Source: Channa striata (lineage: Eukaryota > Chordata > Actinopteri > Anabantiformes > Channidae). From it: a stretch of DNA of 64,000 bases. Shown here in pieces: positions 21,076-32,127 of this stretch (position 1 is its first letter; each line of letters starts with the position of its first letter). The notes under the pieces were generated by a model that saw only the letters and a program-made list of their open reading frames with translations, did no database searches and was not told the DNA's origin. Position numbers and translations under genes: made by a program. The stretch is from assembly GCA_033026295.1 (NCBI GenBank), contig CM065173.1, positions 17,918,517-17,982,516 of the forward strand, written 5' to 3'.

Positions 21076-22946
21076 ATGGAAGCTGTGGTTGGACTGGTCG
21101 TGTTACTGGGAGTCTTCAACAGTGCGCTACTTTTTAATTTCTCATTCAATATGTCCACAACATATTTAGATGCAATACTTATTTATGCAGTAATGGACCG
21201 AAATGTATTAATTGCTGAGGATGAAAATGACCACAACATTAGATTCAATTCTACAAGAATAAATGCAATAATTAAGTTTTGTAGGTCTAAACAAAATAAA
21301 CAAAACCTCGAATTTTGTCTTGCTTCGTGTATTCATGAAAAAAGCTGCTTTATTGAACAATTCAAAATAGATTTCTGTGTTTCTAACAGAGTGATTTTGT
21401 GATAACAAGGACAGAATAAGTGAATAGATGAACTACACCAAGGAGCCTGTTTCACAATAGTGATATTTAAAATGTATCTGTTCTATTTAAGATTCCTAGT
21501 TAATCATTGCAGTGTGAGAAAGAGCCTGAATGAACAATAAGAGACTGAAGCAGCTAAACAGAATGTTGTTACATTTCAAATTTTTTTTAATTCTGTGTCC
21601 AAATCTGCAGGTGTGGAAACCAACTGTGATGGCCGACAGAATGAAACTCAGTGTTATGGAGCTTTGGGAGGAACTGTGGTTCTCCAGCTGCTCAACCTCT
21701 CAGAAATACATAGATTCAAATGGACTAAGAACAACATAGTAATAATTTATTGGAGAAACAATACTTTTATAGAAAATAAAATCCAGGACAGATCCTTGTT
21801 TACTCCCAGTAATGGAACATTTAGGATCAATAACCTGAGCAGGAATGATGGAGGCGAATATAAGCTTGAAATCTTTGATTCAAATGGACAAACATTATCT
21901 TCACGATATCTACAATTTTCTATTCAAGGTAAATAACTTTATTACCTATCACAGATACAAACAATTTTTTCTCATAATCTATTGATACACACCACAGTAG
22001 ATCTCATATCCTGCATATGTAAATTTATATTCTGTTTCTGCCTCAAGAACGTCAGTATCAAAAGTCATGTGATGTTTCCTTCAGCTCCTGTGTCCTCTGT
22101 CCTGCTGGTCTCTGAGTGTCTGTCCCAGGGACAGATGAGGGTGTCCTGCTCCTCTGAAGGAGGGGACAGTCCTCAGTACAGCTGGACTCTGGATGGACAC
22201 ACACTGACAGATGCTGAGCTCCTCTCTGGAAATAAGGAGACTAACAACATCACTCTGAAACAACACGTCTCAGGAAATCTGGTGTGTTCAGTCAGGAATC
22301 ATGTCAGTCATGTGTCCAAAGTTGATGTTGACACTGATGATCATAATGAGACTGAACATCATCATGTCTGATCTGTTTGTTTTCTCACAGGCTTCATATT
22401 CATTAACTGCATCTTATCCAATGGGACACACATATCACAGTGGGTGTTTGCAGCCAACAACACACTGTGTGTTGAACCTACAACAACCACTGTTCCTACT
22501 GTGGGTAAGGAGACTGAAACCATAGTGTCAAGTAAACCCACCACTAATATCAGCAATAATATCACCAATCAAACTGATTCAGATGGCTCATGGTTTTTCA
22601 GTAAATGAAAACTAAATCTATTGTAGTGCTCTGATTATTTTAATCTTTATTAGTTTTCATACTGTAAAAACATCTGGAATTGAAACATTGCTCATTGAAA
22701 TATCTCCTGTAGAGATGCTTCATTAGTTAGTGAAAACTACCTCTGCTGTCACAGCACAAACCTAATAGGATTTTCTGTCTTTGTCCTACAGATCAGTCCC
22801 TGCTCATATTTGGTTTGCGAGCTGCTGTTGCCTTTCTCATATTAACTGGGATTTTCGTCTATTTTTCTTTGAAGAAAAATAAAACAAAGAAAGTTGAAGA
22901 CTCCGTTTTGGTGGTTGAAATGAGAAGTTCAACATCTCAACTGTAA
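21076..22946 (+). pseudogene. Unit 3: short-tail Ig receptor, C2 donor deleted
   Basis: Recognisable exons are signal 21076-21121 (MEAVVGLVVLLGVFNS, with a weak donor A|GTGCGC), V-like 21611-21928, C2-like from 22085, stalk 22391-22504 or 22391-22600, and transmembrane/tail 22792-22946 (51 codons). Compared with unit 7, a net 52-bp deletion just after the codons for HVSK removes the end of the C2 domain, including its last cysteine, and the GTGAGT donor. Reading through gives 16 further residues and a stop at 22,369-22,371. This might yield a secreted two-domain product, but loss of function is as likely. The V domain has its own substitutions (NETQ, LLNLSEIHRFKW). The transmembrane exon keeps SLLIFGLRAAVAFLILTG with the membrane arginine. 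A transcript joining V to stalk would be in phase and remains possible. Confidence 0.7.
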
Positions 22947-24292
22947 CTTTTTGTAACTTTAGTACATTTTGACAGTTTTGCTGTGCCTCGACATTTGTGT
23001 AAAATCCCAGTGTTTTACTTTGTAGAAATCTCTGACTCTTTTCTGCAAAAATAATTATAAAGTAAATCTGTTTTTAGAAACATAAGTGACACTGTTTGAC
23101 TTACTTCTCTGACAGAAATTTAAGTAATAGTACCATAACTTAAATTTATATAGTGTGTGTGTGTATTAATTAATAAACAATAACCTGACAATGAAGCCTT
23201 TGGAGTGTGATAAATTATCCAAACTCAGTATTTGTAGGGAAAGTCCAGTCACTGTTTTAAATAATGTGTCTGTGTAATAGACTGGACTGGGACATTAGAA
23301 ACACCAGGATGTTCTGAATGGAGTCAGCATGAGTCTGAACAGTCTGTGGCGACACAACCTTACACACAATAAGCTGTAAAAGCAGAATCACATTTTATTT
23401 TCATGCTTTTAATGTTGTGGCTGATCAACAGATTATTTTTCTTTCATTACAGCTGAATTTTTTCAAATTACACAAAGAGAGATACATTTAGAGATACATG
23501 TATTTTGCCAAATGTCTGATCCAAACAAATATTTTAAATTAAAGTAGAAAATTATACATGAAGGTGAAGTTATACTCAAAGTTACATAAATATGATGTAT
23601 ACTCAAACTAGCATTGCAAGACATTTTGATGCTTTCTGGAAATAATTATTTAGCAGATTAATACCATCCATTGAAACATTCTAATAAATTGGGGGATTAA
23701 ATGAATTTATAGATTTTAGATTCAGTAGGTTTTCGTGATATTTTGGTTGTTTCACTATTGTAATGGTTCAGACCTGCAATTTTACATAAACATAAATTAC
23801 AAGTGTGTTTACATGCAGTATGATGAAATGAATGTTTAATGAAAAATAATTTTGATGTCATCTGATTATAAATCCAAACATAAGTCAATTTGCTCCCATG
23901 TTTACAAATAGGACTGAATTAAAAAGTATTTCAAAATAACAAAAGTTATAAAAAAGAGCTTTAATTGCAGCACACAGAGAAAACCCACAGAAGCAAGAAA
24001 GGCTGCAGCTGGCCGCAGATTTCAAGTGGGGAATTTATTTCTGTTGCTTAAAGATTATTTTATTCTTTGAGTTTGAATATTTAATGAAGTGGAGGAACGT
24101 TACAAAAACTGTGAACTTCAAAGCCTGTGTGTTCTTGATAAAACTTTACATGACAATCAACTCGACATAATATACATGTCAAAAGTGACTGACAGCTGTT
24201 CAGACCATTGATAATAATCAGAGCTGACGACTCCACCAACAAAGTATGAAATTAGAATATAGTCTTGTATAAAAAGTCATTTTTCATCATAT
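22947..24292 (+). other. 3' flank of unit 3
   Basis: AT-rich non-coding sequence matching about 52,400-53,630 downstream of unit 6 and parts of 57,940-59,150 downstream of unit 7. CTCTGACAGAAATTTAAG near 23,110 is a degenerate relative of the orphan-exon acceptor. No gene is supported. Confidence 0.5.
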
Positions 24293-24925
24293 CAAGATCT
24301 TTGTGCTTGTCCCTTTAGGGGTCGCCATAATGGGCAATACTGTAAAGGAAAAATTAAGGGTTATTACATTTTAATGCTTATGCTTAGTTGTAAGGTCAAA
24401 TGATTTTCAGTGTTGTTATGAAGAACGTGGAGACATAGCATCCTTTATCCCATATCCATGTTTTTGTCTAAGAAGTGTCGGCATAACCGTCCCAAGGTTG
24501 TCTGCTATCTGACAGTAAACTGTGGAGACCTAGAGACATATGACAAACATGTTCTGCCCAGCAGCAGAGGGGAATAAAACATTTGTGTTATGTATCAGTT
24601 TTTAGAACGGCACTAGACAGGGGGTGAAACTCTGTCTGTGAACTTCTCTCTTGCAAGATAATAAAACCCTTAAAAGACATCCTGGATGCAAGCTTCTTTA
24701 CTGACAACACTCGAGGTGTCTGGAACCAGTAGTTGTCAATATATTTTTTCCATGACACATAAACTGATCGGCCACAAGTTTTTCATGCCGCATGTTCTTC
24801 CTGCTGCAACCCCCACATTTTATCTGAGCTTGGGACAAGGCGGCCTTTTGGGGGCTACATCTGGTGGGGGGATTCGATTTTGTGGCCTTCTGCATCCGAA
24901 CCTGATGCTCTACCAATTGAGCCAC
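24293..24925 (-). mobile_element. tRNA-derived SINE, split by a solo-LTR-like insertion
   Basis: On the minus strand the SINE starts GTGGCTCAATTGGTAGAGC (an A-box-type tRNA head) and has AATCGAATCCCC as B box. A body with CCCAAGCTCAGATAAA and GCAGGAAGAACATGCGGC follows, then a tail with GCGACCCCTAAAGGGACAAG. Body and tail resemble the 5' and 3' ends of the RTE LINE in this window. The insertion at 24,341-24,757 splits it. A copy without that insertion lies at 59,157-59,370. Confidence 0.75.
24341..24757 (+). mobile_element. 417-bp solo-LTR-like insertion inside the SINE
   Basis: Starts TGTAAAGGAAAAATTAAG and ends CCATGACA. It has AATAAAACAT and AATAAAACCC polyadenylation-type signals before the end, consistent with a plus-strand LTR. 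The duplicate at 53,680-54,095 keeps clean CATAC target repeats. Here the flanks have drifted (CAATAC and CATAA). Confidence 0.7.
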
Positions 24926-25079
24926 AAGACCACGCATAAGAACAATATAATAACAGAATATTGTAATAATTACAATTACACCATTACTGCTTTGTTTAGC
25001 ATTACATTAAATTTAAGTCATACACATTGATAAATGTCTTTCTCCAGACTGAAATTGTTTTGTGTGTAAAACAATTTTT

Positions 25080-25430
25080 TTTTAGTTTTCGATGATTGAT
25101 TTTGTATAGTTCCAATCATTCCTCGATCCATGTGTGATTGAGTCACAGACTTTCTTGTGGTCACTTCAGGCAGTGCACAGGTTGGTGTGTTTGCTCTTAT
25201 TGTCCCGGGCAACTGCTTTATCTCCCAGTAGCTGGTGCTTTGCTTTTCTGGTGTTACTGCCACATCCTTCCTGGGTTCTGCTCATGTATTTATCCATACG
25301 TTTGCTCATCATAGCACTATAATGCCTGAAAGCTTCCATGAGAGGCAGGTTATTGCCTGCTCCCTTCTGATTCAGGATCAGGACTGTTCTGGCATGTTGT
25401 CATCATCCACTATTGTTGCAGGTTGGAATA
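25080..25430 (-). mobile_element. LINE reverse-transcriptase fragment (R2/R4/Rex6-like, clade uncertain)
   Basis: The minus strand reads as a decayed RT core. NYRPITCLWTTWKLLSG is seen in the sister copy near 54,640; then come AKHQLLGDKAV, NLCTA and a DYKK(A/V)YDS-like motif (domain A). Stops and indels interrupt it. Copies lie at about 54,340-54,720 and 62,670-62,865 in the duplicated tracts. Confidence 0.55.
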
Positions 25431-25502
25431 TGGATGTTTGATGGGGGCGAATCCAACGTGGTTGTTATGTACCAGATCCTCAGAATCTAAAACCAAAGGC
25501 AG

Positions 25503-26019
25503 TTGATGCATGTAGATATGTTCCTTTCATACTTGTGTACCAAAGAGAGCAGTTATTTAAAAACCATAAAACGAAGAAACAGTCAGTGTTTGTAGGCAAA
25601 CTTAAATTTATTGAAATGGACCGAGGATGAGAACAAATAAATAAAAACAAATGGAGCATAAAGAAAGTTTTAAACCAGGCAGGGAAGAGAAATGGAGAAA
25701 AAATAAATACAAACAAACCCAATTATTAAACCAGAACAAAACTAATAAATAAAACGAGTTTTAAATGGCAGAAAGTGGAGAACAACAAATACAAAAGAAC
25801 AAAGAAGACAACAGCCAAAACAAGGGCAGAGGAAGAAAAACAAAGACCAAAACAGGGGAATAATCCAGAGTGTCAAAGTCCCAGAGCCTGGAGGGAACGC
25901 AGCTACAAACTGGCAGGAACTGAGGACGTGGAGCCGACAGGCTTCAAACTAAAAACTGAAAACAGGAAGTGAGGCAGGGAAAAATGGACAAACCAAAATG
26001 ACAGGAAAGGATTGTGACA
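25503..26019 (-). mobile_element. LTR-like dispersed repeat, copy 1
   Basis: Shares ends and body with 54,866-55,534 and 62,880-63,205: start TTGATGCATG, internal AAATTTATTGAAATGGACCG, end ATTGTGACA. The sequence ATCTG follows the end here; the left repeat has been lost in a deletion. Read on the minus strand, AATAAATTT is a possible polyadenylation signal. The class is inferred. Confidence 0.5.
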
Positions 26020-26324
26020 ATCTGCCGTTATTCAACAGCTTTGAATGACAAAATCTAACGAGGAGACACAGAGACGGCAGAGGATGAAACAGTTTATACA
26101 GAAATTAATCAAATGTCAATCAAATCTCCAGCTAAGATTATATTAGCCATTAAACTCTGTATTTGACATGTGGAGATGATGTTTGGTACTTTTCTCTGTC
26201 TTTAACAAGCTCTGAATTATTACCATTGTTGAACCTTCCACAAAACAAAGAGTATATTTAGTAAATCTATTTTTATGTTCCAGAGTCACACCGTCTGACT
26301 CTTCTCTGCCATTTCTCTTGACAG

Positions 26325-26446
26325 ACGTGAAAGTAGATCAGAGTAACGTTGGTTTGAATGTTGCTGAGGACGAGGGTCAGTGTGGACACCCTGACTGCTC
26401 TGTTGTTCTGACACCTGTGGATCGTGGCAGTTGTACATTTCTCTGA
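26325..26446 (+). CDS. Orphan terminal exon, intact copy (40 codons plus stop)
   Basis: After a CTCTTGACAG acceptor, the phase-1 frame encodes DVKVDQSNVGLNVAEDEGQC, then GHPDCSVVLTPVDRGSCTFL and a stop. It lies 3.4 kb downstream of the unit 3 stop codon. The frame is the same in the copies at 55,835 and 63,487. The acceptor phase fits every donor in the receptor units, so it could be an alternative last exon encoding a different tail. It could equally be the last exon of an unrecognised gene carried along by the duplications. I recognise no domain. Three cysteines and acidic residues are the only visible traits. Confidence 0.4.
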
Positions 26447-27472
26447 TGCAGCTGCTTTTCCTGTTAATGCTGATTGGTTAATATTGTTCTATAACTACAG
26501 CTAATCACAAATAATAGTCAGTAGCAAATGTCTATTTTTAATTTCAGAATGTAAAAATATGTTTATCAGTGAAAACACAGAAAATCTGACTTCAAACTGT
26601 AAAGTGCAAAGTGAAGCTGATACCACTTCCTTTCCTCCTTTCTGCCTTTAAAAAGATGAGAGTCAACGTTGCTGAATCACCTCAGACTCAGATCACTATA
26701 AGGACTGGCTGATACACCATAGAAAGGCAGGAACCGAGCAGAAAGACCCGTAGCTGCTCCTTTATGCAATGAGGATCAGGAGGAGCTCTAGGAGAGTTCT
26801 ATATATGACCAGCAACAGGCTACTGCTGAAACTCAGATCACATAAGTCCATATATTAGGAAATAATACAATAATACAATTACAATTTGTATCAGACAGGA
26901 TGAAAACTCACTCAGTTTTCACATTGTGTCATATTCTTTACATTACAGCTCAGTTACCATCATTTGAGTTCACTTAATTTTATTTTATTTTCCCTTCAAA
27001 TCCTGAACAATTTCACAAAGAAAACACAGAGATGAAAAAACCCATTATGCCAGTTGCCGGGAAAAACATCTTCATGAGCTTCATTGCTTGCAGTGAACTT
27101 GATTGCATAAAAAACACACATGAGAATCATAAAAACCCAGGCCACATAATGTATTAACCCCCAGAAATTTAATGTTCGGACCCAAATCAAAAAATCATGC
27201 CACCTCATGTCTGACATTCCATGTGATTGGCCAGTTGAACCTGACAATGTTTTAATAGTCTCAGCAACTTCTACTTTCACCCCAGTCATTCCCCAAAAAG
27301 GCCTGTATTTCTTTCACTGTGATCGGTTCAGGCTAATTTAAAACTCACAGGGGATGATCAGTGATTTTTAAAACTGTCTGTCATCTTTTCCCTCCTGTGA
27401 CTGTGTTCGGTCAAGCCCTGAATAAACTCTTTCAAAACAATCTGACTAAAAGTGAATGTAGAAATTGGAAGA
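26447..27472 (+). other. Duplicated non-coding tract after the orphan exon
   Basis: The first part matches the stretch after 55,956. From about 26,840 to 27,465 it matches 6120-6860 and 43,975-44,720. It ends abruptly where the minus-strand RTE begins. No gene is supported. Confidence 0.55.
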
Positions 27473-29547
27473 TGACTTTTCCCATCAGGGGTCTCCACAG
27501 CGAATCATCCGTTTCCACCTCACTCTATCCTGGGCATCTTCCTCTCTGACACCAGCTAACCTCATGTCCTCTGTTAGAACGTCCATATATCTCCTCCTTG
27601 GTCGTCCTCTCGCCCTCTTGCCTGGCAGCTCCATCTCCAACATCCTTCTACCAATATAATCACTATCCCTCCTCTGCACATGTCCAAACCATCTCAATCT
27701 GGCCTCTCTGACTTTGTTGCTAACACAGGCAACGTGTGCTGTCCCTCTGATGAGCTCGTTCCTTATTCTGTCCAACCTTGTCACTCCTAAGGAGAACCTC
27801 AACATCTTCATCTCTGCTGTTTCCATCTCTGCCTCTTGTCTCTGTCTCACTGCTACTGTCTCTAACCCATAGAGCAGAGCTGGTCTCACCACTGTCCTGT
27901 ACACCTTTCCTTTGAGTCTTGCTGACACTCTTCTATCACACAACACTTTCCTCCACCCACTCCAACCCGCCTGCACTCGCCTCTTCACCTCTTTTCCACA
28001 CTCTCCATCACACTGAACTGATGACCCCAAGTACTTAAACTCCTGCACCTTCTTCACCTCAGCCCCCTGTAACCTCACACTTCTACCTTGCTCCCTCTCG
28101 TTTACACACATGTATTCTGTCTTGCTATGACTGACTTTCATGCCTCTTCTTTCCAGAGCAAACCTCCACCTCTCCAGCTGTTCCTCCACCTGCTCCCTAC
28201 TCTCACTGCAAATCACAATGTCATCTGCAAACATCATTGTCCAGGGAGATTTCTGTCTGACCTCATCTGCTTCACTCTGTGCTGCATTTCCTTGTACTCC
28301 TGTCTACTTTCCTCAGTCCTTTCTACATCCCACTTCCTTTTAGCTAACCTCTTCCTCTGGATGCAGTCCTGTACTTCCTCATTCCACCACCAAGTGTCTT
28401 TATCATCTTTCCACTTTCCAGATGACACACCAAGTACCTTCCTACCCGTTTCCCTGATTACCTCTGCTGTAGTTTCCCAGTCATCTGTAAGCTCTTCGTG
28501 ACCACTCAAAGCCTGTCTCAACTTCTCCCCAAATTCCTCACAAGTTTCTTCATTCTTTAGCTTCCACCACTTGGTCTTCTTTTGGTCTTTCCTCTCTTCT
28601 TCTTCCTGACCACCAGAGTCATGCGGTGCTGTCTGGCTACACTCTCTCCTACCACCACTTTACAGTCACTAACCTCTCTCAAATGACCTTGTCTACATAG
28701 AATGTACACCACCTGTGTACTCCTACCTCTACTCTTGTACGTCACTCTGTGTTCCTCTCTCTTCTGGAAGTAAGTGTTGACTACTGCCATTTCCATCCTC
28801 TTAGCAAAGTCCACAACCATCTGTCCTTCTGGATTCCTTTCCTTTACACCAAACCTGCCCATCACCTCTGTTCCCCTCACCAACATGCCCATTGAAGTCT
28901 GCTCCAACAAGTACTCTCTCTCCTCTGGGGATACTCTCTACAACCTCATCAAACTCACTCCAGAACCTCTCCTTCTCTTCTAACTCACAGCCAACTTGTG
29001 GAGCATACCCACTGACTACATTCACCATCACCCCTTCAATTTCTAGCTTTAGGCACATCACACTGTCTGAGACTCTTTTCACCTCTAGAACATTGTTCAC
29101 AAACTCCCCCTTCAGGATCACTCCTACTCTGTTTCTCTTCCTATCCACACCATGGTAGAACAGTTTGTATCCTCTTCCAATACTACGTGCTTTGCTGCCC
29201 TTCCACCTCGTCTCCTGCACACACAGTTCATCTACCTTCCTTCTCTCCATCATGTCTGCCAGCTCTCTACCTTTCCCTGTGATTGTGCCAACGTTAAGTA
29301 TTCCTACTCTCAGATCTTTGCTCCTGCCTTTCCTCTTCTCTCTCTGTCCACAAACCCTTCTGCCTCCTCTCCTTCTTCGATCAAAAGTAGTCCAATTTCC
29401 ACCGGCACCCTGTAGGTTAACAGCACCGGTGGCGGTCATTGTTAACCCGGGCCTCGACTGATCCCGTAGGAAAGTGGTATGGATGACTCGCATGGTTGTA
29501 CTTGGCAAGTTTTACACCTTCCTGCCCTTCACATTGGCTTGCAACAG
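27473..29547 (-). mobile_element. RTE-clade LINE, minus strand, internally deleted
   Basis: Reading the minus strand from 29,547, the element shows a 5' leader, an endonuclease frame (29,508-28,801: VGTITGKGRELADMMERR, QETRWKG, GADFNGHVG), an N-terminal RT linker (28,521-28,234), and the C-terminal RT part (28,237-27,485: MMFADDIVICSE to RWKRMIRCGDP). A deletion of roughly 0.95 kb joins HRVKQ directly to MRSDRNLPGQ and FADD, removing the RT palm. It ends with the RTE tail GACCCCTGATGGGAAAAG. It is non-functional. Its right flank drops straight into the leader of unit 4, showing that host sequence was lost too. Confidence 0.88.
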
Positions 29548-29895
29548 CAGGTGGCCACTGAAGCTACAGTAGAATTATATAAGATGAATGTTTGGCACAG
29601 ACATACCACACACATATTGGGCCAGAAATTGATCATTGTTTTAAATAAAAAACAGAGATTAATATTAAATGAAGGAATGACAGTAAGTGAAAAATATAAG
29701 ACAACAAATACAGGAAGAACAAAACTTGTGGGTTTCTTTTTGGTCTTATATTTCCTCTTTCTCTCCTCACAAAGCAGTTCTGACATTTTCTCTTCTGATG
29801 CTGATCACTAACAATAGACATTTCATACAGGTCACTGTAGCTTGTATTTGCTTGTTAAATAAAGTTTGACTGGGTCAACTGGACAGTGAGGAGAC
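29548..29895 (+). promoter_or_regulatory. Putative 5' leader / promoter-proximal region of unit 4
   Basis: Matches 9240-9600, 39,200-39,491 and 49,100-49,465, ending with the conserved TTTGACTGGGTCAACTGGAC before the start codon. The RTE at 27,473-29,547 has replaced everything further upstream that units 2 and 6 retain. Unit 4 therefore has only about 350 bases of ancestral upstream sequence. Confidence 0.4.
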
Positions 29896-32054
29896 ATGGA
29901 AGCTGTGGTTGGACTGTTGGTGATGCTCCTCGGAGTCTCTAGTGGTGAGCTCGTCATTCTGGATTTGATAGATCAGAAACATGTAATTAATATTTGATCT
30001 GATATTGTGTCATGAACATCTTCACTGAAATAGGCAGAAAACCAGCTATAATCAAAGATACTGGCAAATTAATACCTTGAAAAACATTTCTAAATTAGGT
30101 TTCAAAAGTTAATTTCACATCCAAGACCTGTCAGGTTTGCATGTATTTGAGTGGATCCAAAAAGGGCAACAGGATGAGAGGGAGAATAAAAGGGGTGAAC
30201 TTTATTCAGAAACCAAAAGGGACGGGGAGAATTTAACATGAACACTTAACTATATTAAAACTAAACAGAATTACTAGATATGTAGAAGAACCAATGCAAC
30301 AAAAACTACAGGAACCAACCATGAAACTGAGACCAGGGGAAGAAAAATGGAGAACTAAAGGCAGCTAAAAATATCAGGGCTGAAACCAAATGCGGCAACC
30401 AGGAATGAGGGCAAACAAGAATTTATTACAATGAGATAACAGCTAATGAAAGTCTAAAATAAAAACAAACCACAAGGTTTGAAAAGTAAAAAACCCAGAG
30501 GAAAACAGAACAATAATCCAAAAGAAATTCACAAACAACCTGGCCTGAAAACTTTTCTAATGATAAACTCAAAGGTGAATATCACAGTGTGGATCTGAAT
30601 GGGTCTAAACTGAAAGGTTCTGGCAAACAGAGTCATGGTTGGAGACAAAGAATAAGCCGAGAGAGCGAGTAACAGGACAGACAGGAACCACGAGAGGACA
30701 GACACAGACTAGAGCTCACAGGACGACTAAACAAAGAACCCCAAGACCACAAACCAGCAACAACAGGGTCCAGTGACCCAAAAACAGGAGTTTCCTTAGG
30801 GAGTAATAAGGAGAATGTGGCAGGTATGAATAGGCTGGAAAAACAGATGAAAACAATCAAGGTCAGTGATGGAGGTGAAGTTGGTGAAGTTTAACTTAAC
30901 TTTATGGAATTAAAAAAATTCCATAAACTGAAAACTTAATGTAAGTTAATGTGAAATCATGGTTTGTTGAGTGAATAAATTATTAATATGAAACATATGT
31001 ATTTCCATCACAGTTTTATCTTGGTCATTAAACTCTTCTTTGACATTTAAAAATAAAATATTTAAAAAAACTTTTCACCCTTCATTCACTTTTGTACATG
31101 GACTTGCCACCACTGGTCACCTGTCTGTGTAAAGATAAACTGCAAACTGTGGTGTCAGAGAGAAACATGCAGCCAGTTGTTTCTGTGGACTTGACGACAA
31201 ATTCTGTGTCCAAATCTGCAGGTGTGGAAACCTACTGTGATGGCCGACAGAATGGAGCTCAGTGTTATGGAGCTTTGGGAGGAACTGTGGTTCTCCAGCT
31301 GATGGAGAACACCTCAGAAATATATAGATTCCAATGGATTAAGAACAACACACTCATAATTACTTGGAGAAACAATGCTTTTATAGAAAATAGAATCCAG
31401 GACAGATCCTTGTTTACTCCCAGTAATGGAACATTAAGGATCAATAACCTGAGCAGGAATGATGGAGGCGAATATAAGCTTGAAATCCATGATTCAAATG
31501 GACTTAAATTATCTCCACGATATCTTCAGTTTTCTATTCAAGGTAAATAACTTTTTAAAATATTATTTTTTACATATCAGAGTTCAACCATGTTTCTCAT
31601 AATTTAATGATACACACCACAGTAGATCTCATATCCTGCATATGTAAATTTATATTCTGCGTCTGCCTCAAGAATCTCAGCATCAAAAGTCACGTGATGT
31701 TTCCTTCAGCTCCTGTGTCCTCTGTCCTGCTGGTCTCGGAGTGTCTGTTCCAGGGAGAGATGAGGGTGTCCTGCTCCTCTGAAGGAGGGGACAGTCCTCA
31801 GTACAGCTGGACTCTGGATGGACACACACTGACAGATGCTGAGCTCCTCTCTGGAAATAAGGAGACTAACAACATCACTCTGAAACAACACGTCTCAGGA
31901 AATCTGGTGTGTTCAGTCAGGAATCATGTCAGTCACGTGTCCAAAGAAGAGACGATATCTGAGTGTGGTGAGTGAGAACATGGATAGAAAACAGGTTGAT
32001 GATGTTGACACTGATGATCATAATGAGACAGAACATCACCATGTTTCAGCCAAC

Positions 32055-32127
<73 letters not shown>

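Noticed and set aside
21007..21402. 131-aa single-exon reading of the unit 3 start region
   Set aside because: The frame begins upstream of the conserved MEAVVGL start and runs into intron sequence with no domain. The signal exon reading is supported by the other units.
24860..24930. tRNA-like sequence on the minus strand (GTGGCTCAATTGGTAGAGC with a B box)
   Set aside because: It continues into a SINE body and a LINE-like tail and recurs at 54.2 and 59.3 kb. There is no closed acceptor stem, so it is a SINE head and not a tRNA gene.
27485..29508. Host-like endonuclease resembling 'craniofacial development protein 2-like' annotations
   Set aside because: It is the RTE endonuclease. It is contiguous with RTE RT sequence and the RTE 3' tail in the same orientation.
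30633..30860. 75-aa minus-strand frame repeated at 50,164
   Set aside because: It lies wholly inside the LTR-like intron insertion, is found in the reverse orientation to the receptor genes, and shows no retroviral protein motif.
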